From positions 1 through 23,002 of the forward strand of contig CAUERX010000022.1 in the NCBI GenBank assembly GCA_959020415.1: 23,002 nucleotides of DNA. The letters run 5' to 3'. Each line of letters opens with the position of its first letter. Position 1 is the stretch's first letter. The notes beneath the pieces were generated by a model. The model worked only from the letters and a program-made list of their open reading frames with translations. It was not told where the DNA came from and did not search any database. This stretch comes from an uncultured bacterium. Lineage in GTDB: Bacteria > Bacillota_I > Bacilli_A > RF39 > UBA660. Made by a program: the position numbers and the translations under genes. This document shows, piece after piece, positions 7,621-14,994 of this stretch.

Positions 7621-8616
7621 TTGACAATAGGGGGAAGACTACGAAAGAATAGAAAGCAAGTGAGAATGGTAGTAGGTTTATCTATTTGTCTATTATTAAT
7701 TATGACGGTAGGTTATGCGGCTTTTAGTACTAATTTAACATTAACCGCTAAAGGAAATATTCATAATTTAACTACTATTGATAATCTTAAGAGTAAGGTT
7801 GTTACTGAAAGTGATGGGTTATATATTGATACTTATGAAGATGGTCGTTATATTTATAGAGGTGGCAATCCAAACAATTATATTAAATTTAGCAATGAAC
7901 TTTATCGAATAGTTGCTTTAGAAAAAGATAGAACAGTGAAAATTGTCAAAGATGATTATATGACAGCAGTTCCTTTTGATAAATCAGCTGAAAGACGTGT
8001 AGATGGGGGATATTGTTCAGGAATTTATTATAATAATTATTGCGGTTGTAATGCGTGGGGCAGTAATACTTCAATGCGCGATAGCAGTGGTAACCTGCTT
8101 CAGAGTTTGCCAAGCCATTTTGGAAGTTCTGAGATGTTACCTTTAAATGATAAAGAAGCAGATATTAACGTTTATTTGAATAATAATTTTTATAATTCAA
8201 TTAATATTGATAAGAAATATATTGTAAATCATAATTTCTATGTGGGCGCAGTAACAATACGTGACGCTGATTATCCTTCACCTAAAGATACAATTAGTCA
8301 GGAAAAAGCCTTTCAATGGAATGGGAAAATTGGTTTGATTAGTATTTCTGATTATGTAAGAGGAAGTACGAATGAATATTGTTCTATTCAGACCAATTTT
8401 GGTGGTACTAATGGATGTGAAAGCGGTTCGACGATATGTGGGTGCGCTAAAGATAATTATTTATATAAAGGTACTGTTTTAAGAACGCTGTCACCAATAA
8501 CGTGGAGTGCTCCTAGTAAATATTCTACAAATAGATGTGTTTTAGCAACGGTTGTTCCGGATAGAAGTGAAGCAATTATTACGATTACAGCTAGTTCATC
8601 TTCAACAGGTTATTAA
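7621..8616 (+). CDS. Secreted surface protein, paralogue of the 1-1628 C-terminal domain; C-terminus interrupted
   Basis: 331 residues up to TAA 8614. The N-terminus has basic residues and one hydrophobic segment (MVVGLSICLLLIMTVGYAAF), then STNLTLTAKGNI, a start seen in exported low-GC Gram-positive proteins. From about residue 64 it parallels the surface protein at the window start: GLYIDTYEDGRYIYRG, NELYRIVALEKDRTVKIV, INVYLNNNF, NFYVGAV, GLISISDYVRGS and LRTLSPI. It has many cysteines (YCSGIYYNNYCGC, EYCSI, GCAK). The 5' end is doubtful: TTG 7621 lies in a TTGACAATAGGGGG motif that looks like a -35 box, and the first ATG is 7666 without a clear ribosome site. The conserved tail follows the stop in the same frame. 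Probable pseudogene or contingency gene. Confidence 0.7.
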   Translation: MTIGGRLRKNRKQVRMVVGLSICLLLIMTVGYAAFSTNLTLTAKGNIHNLTTIDNLKSKVVTESDGLYIDTYEDGRYIYRGGNPNNYIKFSNELYRIVALEKDRTVKIVKDDYMTAVPFDKSAERRVDGGYCSGIYYNNYCGCNAWGSNTSMRDSSGNLLQSLPSHFGSSEMLPLNDKEADINVYLNNNFYNSINIDKKYIVNHNFYVGAVTIRDADYPSPKDTISQEKAFQWNGKIGLISISDYVRGSTNEYCSIQTNFGGTNGCESGSTICGCAKDNYLYKGTVLRTLSPITWSAPSKYSTNRCVLATVVPDRSEAIITITASSSSTGY

Positions 8617-8700
8617 CAATACTACCTGTCATTTTATATTTCAGCTTCAAAGTTTTTAGGCTTAGAAACTGTATCAGATCCATATATAATTAAAGAGTAA
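8617..8700 (+). pseudogene. Detached C-terminal tail of the 7621 surface protein
   Basis: Directly after TAA 8614-8616 the same frame stays open for 27 codons and ends FYISASKFLGLETVSDPYIIKE, equivalent to YYVANAKILSGVGTIENPYVI at the end of the first surface protein. The bases around 8608-8632 do not align well in any one frame, suggesting small compensating indels or a nonsense change. Homology to the first gene is visible by eye; the nature of the lesion is inference. Confidence 0.65.
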
Positions 8701-8731
8701 AAAAAGATTCGCAATTTGTGAATCTTTTTTT
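8701..8731. terminator. Bidirectional terminator
   Basis: AAAAAGATTC / GAATCTTTTT stem with an inner GCA-ATT-TGT extension. T-tracts occur on both strands between convergent genes. Confidence 0.85.
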
Positions 8732-9059
8732 ACATCATTTGATAATTTGATGTGTTATAATTATTTGAATATGATTTATTAACCATATTTTCTAAATTAG
8801 AAACTCTTTGTTCTAATGAGTTAACTTGCTGACTTAAAGTATTTATTTCAGAAGTTGTATAATTTGGTGAGCTAGTCATACTATTATTCATAATTGGTGT
8901 AGGAGCGGCCATTGGCATAGGCATAGGCATTTCAACACCAGCAATTGGAATAGGGCCTGCCATTCCTTGCATAGGTATTCCCTGAATTGGCATTGCGCCT
9001 CCATACATTTGTGGATAAACTGGATATGGTGTTCCACCACAGTTACGATCTTTTTTCAA
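8730..9059 (-). CDS. Pro/Met/Gly-rich protein with C-terminal coiled coil, unknown function
   Basis: 109 residues with a TTG start (minus strand 9059) behind AAAGGGG. The upstream in-frame ATG at 9086 is 4 nt from a TATAAT (9090-9095), inside the leader, and has no ribosome site. After MKKDRNCGG comes a low-complexity stretch (about 11-60) of short repeats such as MPIQGIPMQGM and MPMPMPM, then an Asn/Ser/Thr linker. A clear heptad segment (about 72-95, INTLSQQVNSLEQRVSNLE) precedes an Asn/Tyr/Ser tail. There is no signal peptide or membrane segment. I do not recognise a family. The composition resembles structural proteins such as those of spore coats, and sspI lies 2 kb away, but that is inference. 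Confidence 0.7.
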   Translation of the reverse strand: MKKDRNCGGTPYPVYPQMYGGAMPIQGIPMQGMAGPIPIAGVEMPMPMPMAAPTPIMNNSMTSSPNYTTSEINTLSQQVNSLEQRVSNLENMVNKSYSNNYNTSNYQMM

Positions 9060-9089
9060 ACTAATTACCCCTTTCATATATCTCATTAA

Positions 9090-9095
9090 ATTATA
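9090..9095 (-). promoter_or_regulatory. -10 box of the Pro/Met-rich gene
   Basis: A perfect TATAAT on the minus strand, about 20 nt before the AAAGGGG ribosome site. No convincing -35. It is back-to-back with the trmB promoter. Confidence 0.5.
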
Positions 9096-9123
9096 TGCGT
9101 TTGTTTATTTTTGGTGCGGATTA

Positions 9124-9132
9124 TGTTATAAT
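9124..9132 (+). promoter_or_regulatory. trmB extended -10 promoter
   Basis: TG-T-TATAAT, only 3 nt before GGTGGTGA (9136-9143). The expected 5' leader is about 10 nt. Confidence 0.65.
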
Positions 9133-9147
9133 TACGGTGGTGATAAA

Positions 9148-9774
9148 ATGAGACTTAAAAATGTTAGAGGCGCGAGTGAAACGATAGAAGCTTCTCCATA
9201 TATAATAAAAAATTCAAGTGAATATAAAGGTAAATTTAAAAGCTTATTCAATAATGATAATCCAATCCATTTAGAAATTGGAATGGGGAAAGGCAAGTTT
9301 ATTATAGGGATGGCCCAAATGTTTCCTAATATTAATTTTATTGGAATGGAAATGTATGATAGTGTATTAGTTAGAGCGGTTCAAAGTTTAGAAGAAGAGA
9401 ATATTCCTAATTTAAAATTATTAAAGTTCGATGCGACCGAAATTGAAGAAATATTTGATAAGGAAATAGATGTTTTATATTTGAACTTTTCTGATCCATG
9501 GCCTAAAAATAGGCATGAAAATCGTCGTTTAACTAGTTTAAGGTTTTTAAAACGTTACGATAATATTTTTAAAGGATCTAATGAGATAATTCAGAAGACA
9601 GACAATCGTAAGTTATTTGAGTTTTCGCTCAAGTCATTTACGGATTATGGTTACAAAATTGAGGAGATATCTTTAGATCTCCATAAGGATGAGACTTTTA
9701 ATGTTGAAACAGAATATGAAAAACGATTTTCTGATAAAGGTTTTCCAATATATATGGTTAGAGTGGTCAAATAG
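9148..9774 (+). CDS. trmB: tRNA (guanine-N7-)-methyltransferase
   Basis: 208 residues, full length for TrmB, which uses S-adenosylmethionine to make m7G46 in the variable loop of tRNAs. The SAM-binding motif I is LEIGMGKGKFI (about 42-52). LNFSDPWPKNRHENRRL (about 112-128) is the family signature with the catalytic Asp and substrate-binding residues. TDNRKLFEFSL and the C-terminal TEYEKRFSDKGFPIY complete the pattern. ATG 9148 follows GGTGGTGA. No terminator is evident after it, so some transcription may run into the lipoprotein gene 82 nt downstream, which also has its own promoter. In Bacilli, trmB and ytxG/ytxH-type genes are found in the same general region. Confidence 0.96.
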   Translation: MRLKNVRGASETIEASPYIIKNSSEYKGKFKSLFNNDNPIHLEIGMGKGKFIIGMAQMFPNINFIGMEMYDSVLVRAVQSLEEENIPNLKLLKFDATEIEEIFDKEIDVLYLNFSDPWPKNRHENRRLTSLRFLKRYDNIFKGSNEIIQKTDNRKLFEFSLKSFTDYGYKIEEISLDLHKDETFNVETEYEKRFSDKGFPIYMVRVVK

Positions 9775-9781
9775 ACACTTC

Positions 9782-9835
9782 TTGACATGTAAAGTATGTA
9801 AAAAACTATAAAAAGAAAATAAAGTTTGATATAAT
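9782..9835 (+). promoter_or_regulatory. Promoter region of the lipoprotein/YtxH operon
   Basis: Two candidates: TTGACA (9782-9787) with ACTATA 17 nt on, and further down an extended -10 TG-A-TATAAT (TATAAT 9830-9835) close to the gene. The second matches the pattern used elsewhere in the window. Confidence 0.55.
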
Positions 9836-9855
9836 TTAAGGTAAGCAGGTGTTAT

Positions 9856-10461
9856 ATGAAAAAGAAAGGTATTATTTTATGTCTACTCGCAGTTTTACTT
9901 ACGGGTTGTACAGTGGTTAGAATAGATACAACAAGTATTGATAATATGGTTGATGTAGTACTTTCAAAGAATAATACACTATATAACCGTGTGGGAATTG
10001 GATATAAGTATTATGTACCTAGGGGAGTTACTTATATCGACAGTAGTGAAACTAATGATAGACTTTATTCTAATGGGGTGTATTACTATTTATATTTAGA
10101 TGAAATAGGTTACTATTATAAAAGTAGTTTAAACTATAAAGAAGACTCATCTAAGTATTACTCTCGCAAGTTAAATAATGATGGTTCAAAGGGGTATTTG
10201 GAAATTACGAATAAAGATGGTTTATACCTTGTAGAATTTGTTTATAATTATGCGAAAATTGAGGCTTTAGTGCCTAAAGAAGATATAGAAATGACAGTTT
10301 TAAATGCTTCATACATTTTATCGACAATTAAATACAACCACAATATTGTAAAATTATCATTAGGTGACGACTTTTTGAAAACTAAAGAGGAAAAATACGA
10401 TGAGTTTACTTCAAAGAAGGAAACTGATAGCTTTTTACGCTATGAAGAGAAAAAGGATTAG
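9856..10461 (+). CDS. Lipoprotein of unknown function
   Basis: 201 residues. The signal peptide is MKKKGIILCLLAVLLTGC, with lipobox LTGC (Cys18 would be lipidated after signal peptidase II cleavage). The mature part is Tyr-rich (YYYLYLDEIGYYYKSSLNY) and ends in a highly charged Lys/Glu tail; I recognise no family. AGCAGGTG precedes the ATG. It is the first gene of a run with the acidic protein (13 nt downstream), the DUF948-like protein and the YtxH protein. The grouping suggests a cell-envelope role, but none is shown. Confidence 0.8.
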   Translation: MKKKGIILCLLAVLLTGCTVVRIDTTSIDNMVDVVLSKNNTLYNRVGIGYKYYVPRGVTYIDSSETNDRLYSNGVYYYLYLDEIGYYYKSSLNYKEDSSKYYSRKLNNDGSKGYLEITNKDGLYLVEFVYNYAKIEALVPKEDIEMTVLNASYILSTIKYNHNIVKLSLGDDFLKTKEEKYDEFTSKKETDSFLRYEEKKD

Positions 10462-10473
10462 AGGTGTGATTAA

Positions 10474-11283
10474 ATGGGATTAATGGACAAGCTAAAAAAT
10501 TTATTTACAGAAGAAGTTGAAGAAGAAATAGAAATTCCAGAAGAGCCGATTAAAAAAGAGGTAATTCAAGTAGAAATTCCGTCGCCAAGGGCAAGTAAAA
10601 CACCAGTGACTGATGAAATATTACCTGAGCCTGATGTGGTGACTGAAAAGAAGAAAGATGATTTTAAATTTCCATTTTTTGATGATGACGATTTTCATAC
10701 GATGGAAGCAAAAGAAAAACCAAAAGAAGAAAAGAAAAGACCTTTGTACAGTAAAAAGGAAAGTAAAAAAGAGGTTTATAGCCCACCTAAAGAAGATAAA
10801 AAGGTGTTTAAACCAACACCAATTATTTCTCCCGTATATGGAATCTTAGATAAGAATTATCAAAAAGATGATATTAAAGCTAAAAGTGTAAAACCACGGA
10901 GTTATTATAATCCAAGAGAAGCTACGGTTGATGAAATTAGAAATAAAGCTTACGGAACTTTAGAAGACGATATCGAAACAACTTTATTTGGACATAATCA
11001 TGTTTTCTTTGATGAACAAGAAGAAGATATAACTGATGTGCTTGAGGAAAATATTAAAGCTGATGAAGAATTGATCGATGTTGTTAGTTCAAAGGAAGAT
11101 TATACAGATAGCTTAATTGGAGAAAGACCACGTCATGGTAATACTGATGAGGAACCAGAATTAACAGATTTATTACAAGCAGAACTAAATAAAGAAGAGG
11201 AAAAAGAAAAACCACATAAAATCAGTGATAGCGAATTATTTAGTATGATTGATTCTATGTATCAAAAAGGAGATAAAGAATAA
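10474..11283 (+). CDS. Acidic, probably disordered cytoplasmic protein with conserved PVYGILDKNY segment
   Basis: 269 residues starting MGLMDKLKNLFTEEVEEEIEIP. It has an amphipathic Lys/Leu start followed by a Glu/Lys/Pro-rich stretch (to about 110) expected to be unstructured. A more ordered-looking core, TPIISPVYGILDKNYQKDDI (about 113-132), is followed by further acidic sequence and a last helix (SDSELFSMIDSMYQKGD). There is no membrane segment. The MGLMDKLKNLF start recalls the membrane-binding N-terminus of SepF, but the SepF globular domain is not seen, so this is not called SepF. Ribosome site AGAGGTG. Its stop shares one base with the start of the next gene (translational coupling). 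A division or envelope scaffold role is speculative. Confidence 0.75.
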   Translation: MGLMDKLKNLFTEEVEEEIEIPEEPIKKEVIQVEIPSPRASKTPVTDEILPEPDVVTEKKKDDFKFPFFDDDDFHTMEAKEKPKEEKKRPLYSKKESKKEVYSPPKEDKKVFKPTPIISPVYGILDKNYQKDDIKAKSVKPRSYYNPREATVDEIRNKAYGTLEDDIETTLFGHNHVFFDEQEEDITDVLEENIKADEELIDVVSSKEDYTDSLIGERPRHGNTDEEPELTDLLQAELNKEEEKEKPHKISDSELFSMIDSMYQKGDKE

Positions 11284-11564
11284 TGATTAATGTATTGGAT
11301 TTTATGGGCATAATTTTCTATATTGCTTTAATAGTATTAGTAATAGTTCTAATTGTTTTAGCTATTAGAGCTATTCAAACTTTGAATAAAGTTGATAAAG
11401 TTGTCGATGATATTAGTAATAAGTCATCTAAACTTGATGGTTTATTCAATATTATTGATACAACAACTGACGCAGTGGTAGGTATTAGTGATACATTAGT
11501 ATCATTAATAGCTAATGGTATTGAGAATTTATTTAATAGAAAGAGGGTAAAGAAAGATGAGTAA
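11283..11564 (+). CDS. DUF948/YtxG-like small membrane protein
   Basis: 93 residues. One long N-terminal hydrophobic helix (about 5-30, FMGIIFYIALIVLVIVLIVLAI) is followed by an amphipathic helical region with repeated small polar residues (LNKVDKVVDDISNKSSKLDGLF) and a basic end. This layout is like DUF948 (YtxG) proteins, which are usually encoded next to YtxH proteins, as here. The ATG overlaps the previous stop by 1 nt and the 3' end overlaps the YtxH gene by 8 nt, so the three genes are tightly coupled. Function unknown; in Bacilli ytxG/ytxH belong to the general stress regulon (family knowledge, not visible here). Confidence 0.75.
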   Translation: MINVLDFMGIIFYIALIVLVIVLIVLAIRAIQTLNKVDKVVDDISNKSSKLDGLFNIIDTTTDAVVGISDTLVSLIANGIENLFNRKRVKKDE

Positions 11565-11994
11565 AAAAAGTGGAATTGGTAAGTTTTTAGCAGGTGCTGG
11601 AATTGGAGCAGCTTTAGGATTATTATTTGCTCCTAAAAAAGGTGAAGAAACAAGAGCAGATTTAAAAAATATGTTTGATGATTTAGTAACTAAAGTAAAA
11701 AGTATTGATGCTGAAGATGTAAAAATTACTGTTGAAGAAAAGATCGAAGATTTAAAAAATGGTTTAGAAAATTTAAATAAAGAAACTATTTTAGAAGAAG
11801 CTAAAAAACAAGCTAGAAATTTGCGTAATCAAGCTAATGAATTAGTAGAATATGCAATTGAAAAGGGAACCCCAGTAATTGAAAAATCAGCTAATGCAAT
11901 CAAAGTAAAGGTTATTGAAGTTTCACAGGCAGTTATCGATAAATTATCAGAGGATACGCCAAAAGAACCTAAACCTAAAAAAGCATCTAAGTAA
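11557..11994 (+). CDS. YtxH domain protein
   Basis: 145 residues. The N-terminus SGIGKFLAGAGIGAALGLLFAPKKGEETRADL is the classic YtxH domain: a Gly/Ala-rich single membrane helix followed by LFAPKxGxETR. The rest is a long charged helix (IEDLKNGLENLNKETILEEAKKQ) with a Lys/Pro tail. It is the last gene of the coupled set, overlapping its predecessor by 8 nt, and is followed by a strong terminator. YtxH proteins are stress-associated membrane proteins with no defined activity. Confidence 0.9.
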   Translation: MSKKSGIGKFLAGAGIGAALGLLFAPKKGEETRADLKNMFDDLVTKVKSIDAEDVKITVEEKIEDLKNGLENLNKETILEEAKKQARNLRNQANELVEYAIEKGTPVIEKSANAIKVKVIEVSQAVIDKLSEDTPKEPKPKKASK

Positions 11995-11998
11995 TGTC

Positions 11999-12026
11999 AA
12001 GTAGATATATAGTATCTACTTTTTTT
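11999..12026 (+). terminator. Terminator of the trmB-ytxH region
   Basis: AAGTAGATA / TATCTACTT stem with TATAG loop and T7, 5 nt after the YtxH stop. Confidence 0.9.
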
Positions 12027-12055
12027 GTACTTTAATGTTTGAAATATTGATATTG

Positions 12056-12064
12056 TGGTATACT
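12056..12064 (+). promoter_or_regulatory. Extended -10 promoter of the P-type ATPase gene
   Basis: TG-G-TATACT, followed at 12071-12080 by AGAGGATAGG, the likely ribosome site. Confidence 0.5.
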
Positions 12065-12092
12065 TTATGTAGAGGATAGGTAGCGTGATAAT

Positions 12093-14750
12093 GTGAAAGA
12101 ATGGCATAGTTTAGATGAAAATGAGCTATTTAATAGTCTAGAAACTAGTAAGGACGGTTTAAGTGTTAATGAAATTCAAGATAGATTAGAGAAATATGGA
12201 AGGAATGAGCTTCCAAAGAAAAAAACTGATAGTTTTATTAAAATTTTATTGAGGCAATTAACAGATCCAATAGTTATATTGTTAGTAATAACCGTTTTCT
12301 TTTGTTTATTAATTCATGAAACAATTGATGCTTTGGCTATTACTTTTATTATTTTAATTGATTTAGTAATGGGCACTTTTCAAGAATGGAAAGCTGAGAA
12401 AACGGCAGAAAGTCTTCAAGCTTTAATTAAAGTAAAAGTTCATGTTTTAAGAAATGGTAAGGAAGAGGATATAGATTCTAGCGATTTAGTGATTGGTGAT
12501 ATTGTATTGTTAGATTCTGGAGATAAGATAAGTGCGGATATGCGAATTTTGAGTAGTAATAATTTCCAAGTCGATGAATCTGTTTTAACTGGAGAAAGTA
12601 TGAATGTTTATAAAAGTTCAGCAATTTTAGATGGAATAGTGCCACTTGCTGAACGAAAAAATATGACATATGCAGGAACAACTGTAGTAACTGGACGTGC
12701 TAAGTGCGTGGTGGTGCAAACAGGGGTAAAGACAGAAATTGGTAAAATTGCGCACGAGGTTAATAATACTAAAGAAACTAAATCACCACTGACAATTAGA
12801 ATGGAAAAATTTTCAAAACAAATTAGTTTATTGGTAGTCGTTGTGGCAATTATTATTGCTTTAATTTTGGTTTATAAAGATGTTCCAGGTAGTGAGATAT
12901 TTTTATCGGTAATTGCTTTATCTGTTTCGGCGATGCCTGAAGGATTACCTTTAGCGCTGACAATGGCTTTAACAATTGCATCTAATAAGATGGCAAAGAA
13001 AAATGTTATTGTTAAAAAGTTGAATTCGGTTGAAAGTTTAGGAAGTTGTACGGTAATTGCTTCGGATAAGACGGGAACTTTGACGGTTGATGAGCAAACG
13101 GTTAAGAAAATTTTGTTACCTAATGGCCAAGTTTATAAAGTTTCGGGGATTGGTTATAATGATGAAGGAACTCTCGAAGGTCCTTCAGAATATTTGAATC
13201 AGATTCAAACGATTAGTAAATTAGGAGTTTTGAACAATGAAGCTGGACTCATAAAGAAAAATAATCAATTTGAAAGTTATGGTGATTCAATTGATATTGC
13301 ATTTTTAGCATTGGGTTTAAAAGCTAAAGTGAACACTGAGGATATTAAGATACTTGGTAAAATACCTTATGAGTCAGAAAATAAATATTCAGCTGTCTTT
13401 TATGAAGATAATGGTGAAGTTCGCTGTACTGTTAAAGGTTCAGTAGAAAAAATCTTAGAATTTAGTGATGAGATGATACTCGAAGGAAATAAGCCTTTGG
13501 ATAGGTCACTTATTATGCATCAAAATGAAGAGCTTGCTAAAGAGGGGTACCGTGTAATTGCGCTTGCTGATGGAATTGTCAATAATTTTACCGAAAAAGA
13601 AATTTATGCTAGAGAAGATTTTAGTAATTTAGATTTTATGGGATTAGTTGGGTTTATTGATCCAATTAGAGAAGATGTTAAAGCATCTTTGGAAGAATGT
13701 GAGAGCGCAGGTATTAAGGTTAAAATGATTACTGGTGATCATCCGCTTACAGCTTTTACAATTGCCAAAGAATTAGGATTAGTTCAAGATTACGAAGAGG
13801 TTACAACGGGTGCTGATGTTGAAGGAGCTTTAGAAAAAGGCGACGAGTTTTTTGATGATTTTGTTAAATCTAAGAAGGTATTTTCAAGAGTTACGCCAAT
13901 AGATAAGCTTAAAATAGTTGAGTCTTATAAAAGACAAGGTGAGTTTATTGCAGTAACTGGGGATGGGGTTAATGACGCTCCAGCTTTAAGAAGTGCTAAT
14001 ATTGGAATTGCAATGGGCTCTGGAACTGATGTTGCTAAAGAAACAGCTTCAATGATTATTGTGGATAATAGTTTTAAATCGATTGTGTCTGGCGTAAAAG
14101 AAGGAAGAATCGCTTATAGTAATATTCGTAAGGTTAGTTATATGCTTTTATCTTGCGGGCTTGCTGAGGTTTTATTCTTTATATTAGCTATCGCCTTTAA
14201 TTTACCAATGCCATTAGTAGCAATTCAATTATTATGGCTTAACATTGTTACAGATGGGCTTCAAGACTTTGCTTTATCTTTTGAAAAAGGCGAAAAAAAT
14301 ATTATGAAGGAAAAACCGAGAAGTACTAAAGAATCGTTATTTAACAAGGAATTACTTAGTGAGGTACTAATCGCAGGACTTACAATTGGTTTAATTGTCT
14401 TTGGCGTTTGGGTTTATTTAATCGATGTAATTCACATGAATGTTGATGTAGCTCGTGGCTATATTATGGTTTTAATGGTATTTATGCAGAATATTCATGT
14501 GTTTAATTGTCGTAGTGAAAAACAATCAACGTTTAAAATATCGTTAAAGAAAAATCCGTTAATTATTTTTAGTATTGTTTCAGCGGTTGTTTTACAAATT
14601 ATTATTATGGAAGTGCCTGTTTTAAGTCATTTTTTAAAAACGGAAACTGTTCCACTTATTCAAATGTTTTATTTGTTATTAGCGGCATTTGTAATTTTGA
14701 TAGTTATGGAACTTTATAAATATATTAGATATAATCGAAAAAACTCTTAA
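12093..14750 (+). CDS. Calcium-transporting P-type ATPase (type II)
   Basis: 885-residue ATP-driven cation pump of the inner membrane. Seen in order: actuator TGES (166-169), M4 ion-site PEGLPLALT (282 onwards; E283 matches the Ca2+-ligand Glu of SERCA), phosphorylation motif DKTGT with D325, MITGDHP near 545, hinge TGDGVNDAP (622 onwards), and M6 LNIVTDG with N717 and D721 spaced like the Ca2+ ligands of SERCA. This conserved set fits Ca2+ export better than Na+/K+ exchange, but specificity is inferred. The start is GTG 12093, since the overlapping ATG at 12091 is out of frame and stops at once; its ribosome site AGAGGATAGG is rather far (12 nt). The stop codon lies in the loop of the terminator. 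Monocistronic. Confidence 0.93.
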   Translation: MKEWHSLDENELFNSLETSKDGLSVNEIQDRLEKYGRNELPKKKTDSFIKILLRQLTDPIVILLVITVFFCLLIHETIDALAITFIILIDLVMGTFQEWKAEKTAESLQALIKVKVHVLRNGKEEDIDSSDLVIGDIVLLDSGDKISADMRILSSNNFQVDESVLTGESMNVYKSSAILDGIVPLAERKNMTYAGTTVVTGRAKCVVVQTGVKTEIGKIAHEVNNTKETKSPLTIRMEKFSKQISLLVVVVAIIIALILVYKDVPGSEIFLSVIALSVSAMPEGLPLALTMALTIASNKMAKKNVIVKKLNSVESLGSCTVIASDKTGTLTVDEQTVKKILLPNGQVYKVSGIGYNDEGTLEGPSEYLNQIQTISKLGVLNNEAGLIKKNNQFESYGDSIDIAFLALGLKAKVNTEDIKILGKIPYESENKYSAVFYEDNGEVRCTVKGSVEKILEFSDEMILEGNKPLDRSLIMHQNEELAKEGYRVIALADGIVNNFTEKEIYAREDFSNLDFMGLVGFIDPIREDVKASLEECESAGIKVKMITGDHPLTAFTIAKELGLVQDYEEVTTGADVEGALEKGDEFFDDFVKSKKVFSRVTPIDKLKIVESYKRQGEFIAVTGDGVNDAPALRSANIGIAMGSGTDVAKETASMIIVDNSFKSIVSGVKEGRIAYSNIRKVSYMLLSCGLAEVLFFILAIAFNLPMPLVAIQLLWLNIVTDGLQDFALSFEKGEKNIMKEKPRSTKESLFNKELLSEVLIAGLTIGLIVFGVWVYLIDVIHMNVDVARGYIMVLMVFMQNIHVFNCRSEKQSTFKISLKKNPLIIFSIVSAVVLQIIIMEVPVLSHFLKTETVPLIQMFYLLLAAFVILIVMELYKYIRYNRKNS

Positions 14751-14761
14751 TGAGTTTTTTT
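14739..14761 (+). terminator. ATPase terminator overlapping the stop codon
   Basis: AAAAACTC / GAGTTTTT stem, TTAAT loop (contains TAA 14748-14750), and a T-run. Confidence 0.85.
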
Positions 14762-14814
14762 ATTTGACATTTTTAACGATTTTTTCGATATTAAAAAGTA
14801 TTGGGCTGAAAATA

Positions 14815-14994
14815 TTGACAACAGGGGGGGGGGGGGGGGGGTTACTCTTTTTAATTAGGGGGGGTTGTTGAGAAAAGGTTGTAAAGAAACTTTTTTTTTT
14901 TGTGTTTTTTTTTTGTATTTTTAGTATTTTTTTTCTATAAAAAAAAATGGTTGGAGAAAAATAGGGAAGCGGGGGGGGGGAGGGGCGGTATACT
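14815..14994 (+). promoter_or_regulatory. Poly-G promoter region of the pilin-like gene
   Basis: TTGACA (14815-14820) is followed by ACA and an uninterrupted run of 18 G (14824-14841), then a second G7 (14858-14864), a T-rich stretch, a G10 tract (14971-14980) and finally TATACT (14989-14994) just before the gene. Such G-tracts are extreme in this AT-rich DNA. If the stretch between the first G-run and the last G-tract is a duplicate or an artefact, the core would read TTGACA, G-tract spacer, TATACT. Confidence 0.5.

Noticed and set aside
10474..10520. SepF identity for the acidic protein
   Set aside because: Only the first dozen residues resemble SepF; the conserved globular domain is absent.
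14764..14792. Possible promoter TTGACA-17-GATATT
   Set aside because: The -10 matches only four of six bases and no gene follows at a sensible distance; it overlaps the ATPase terminator tail.
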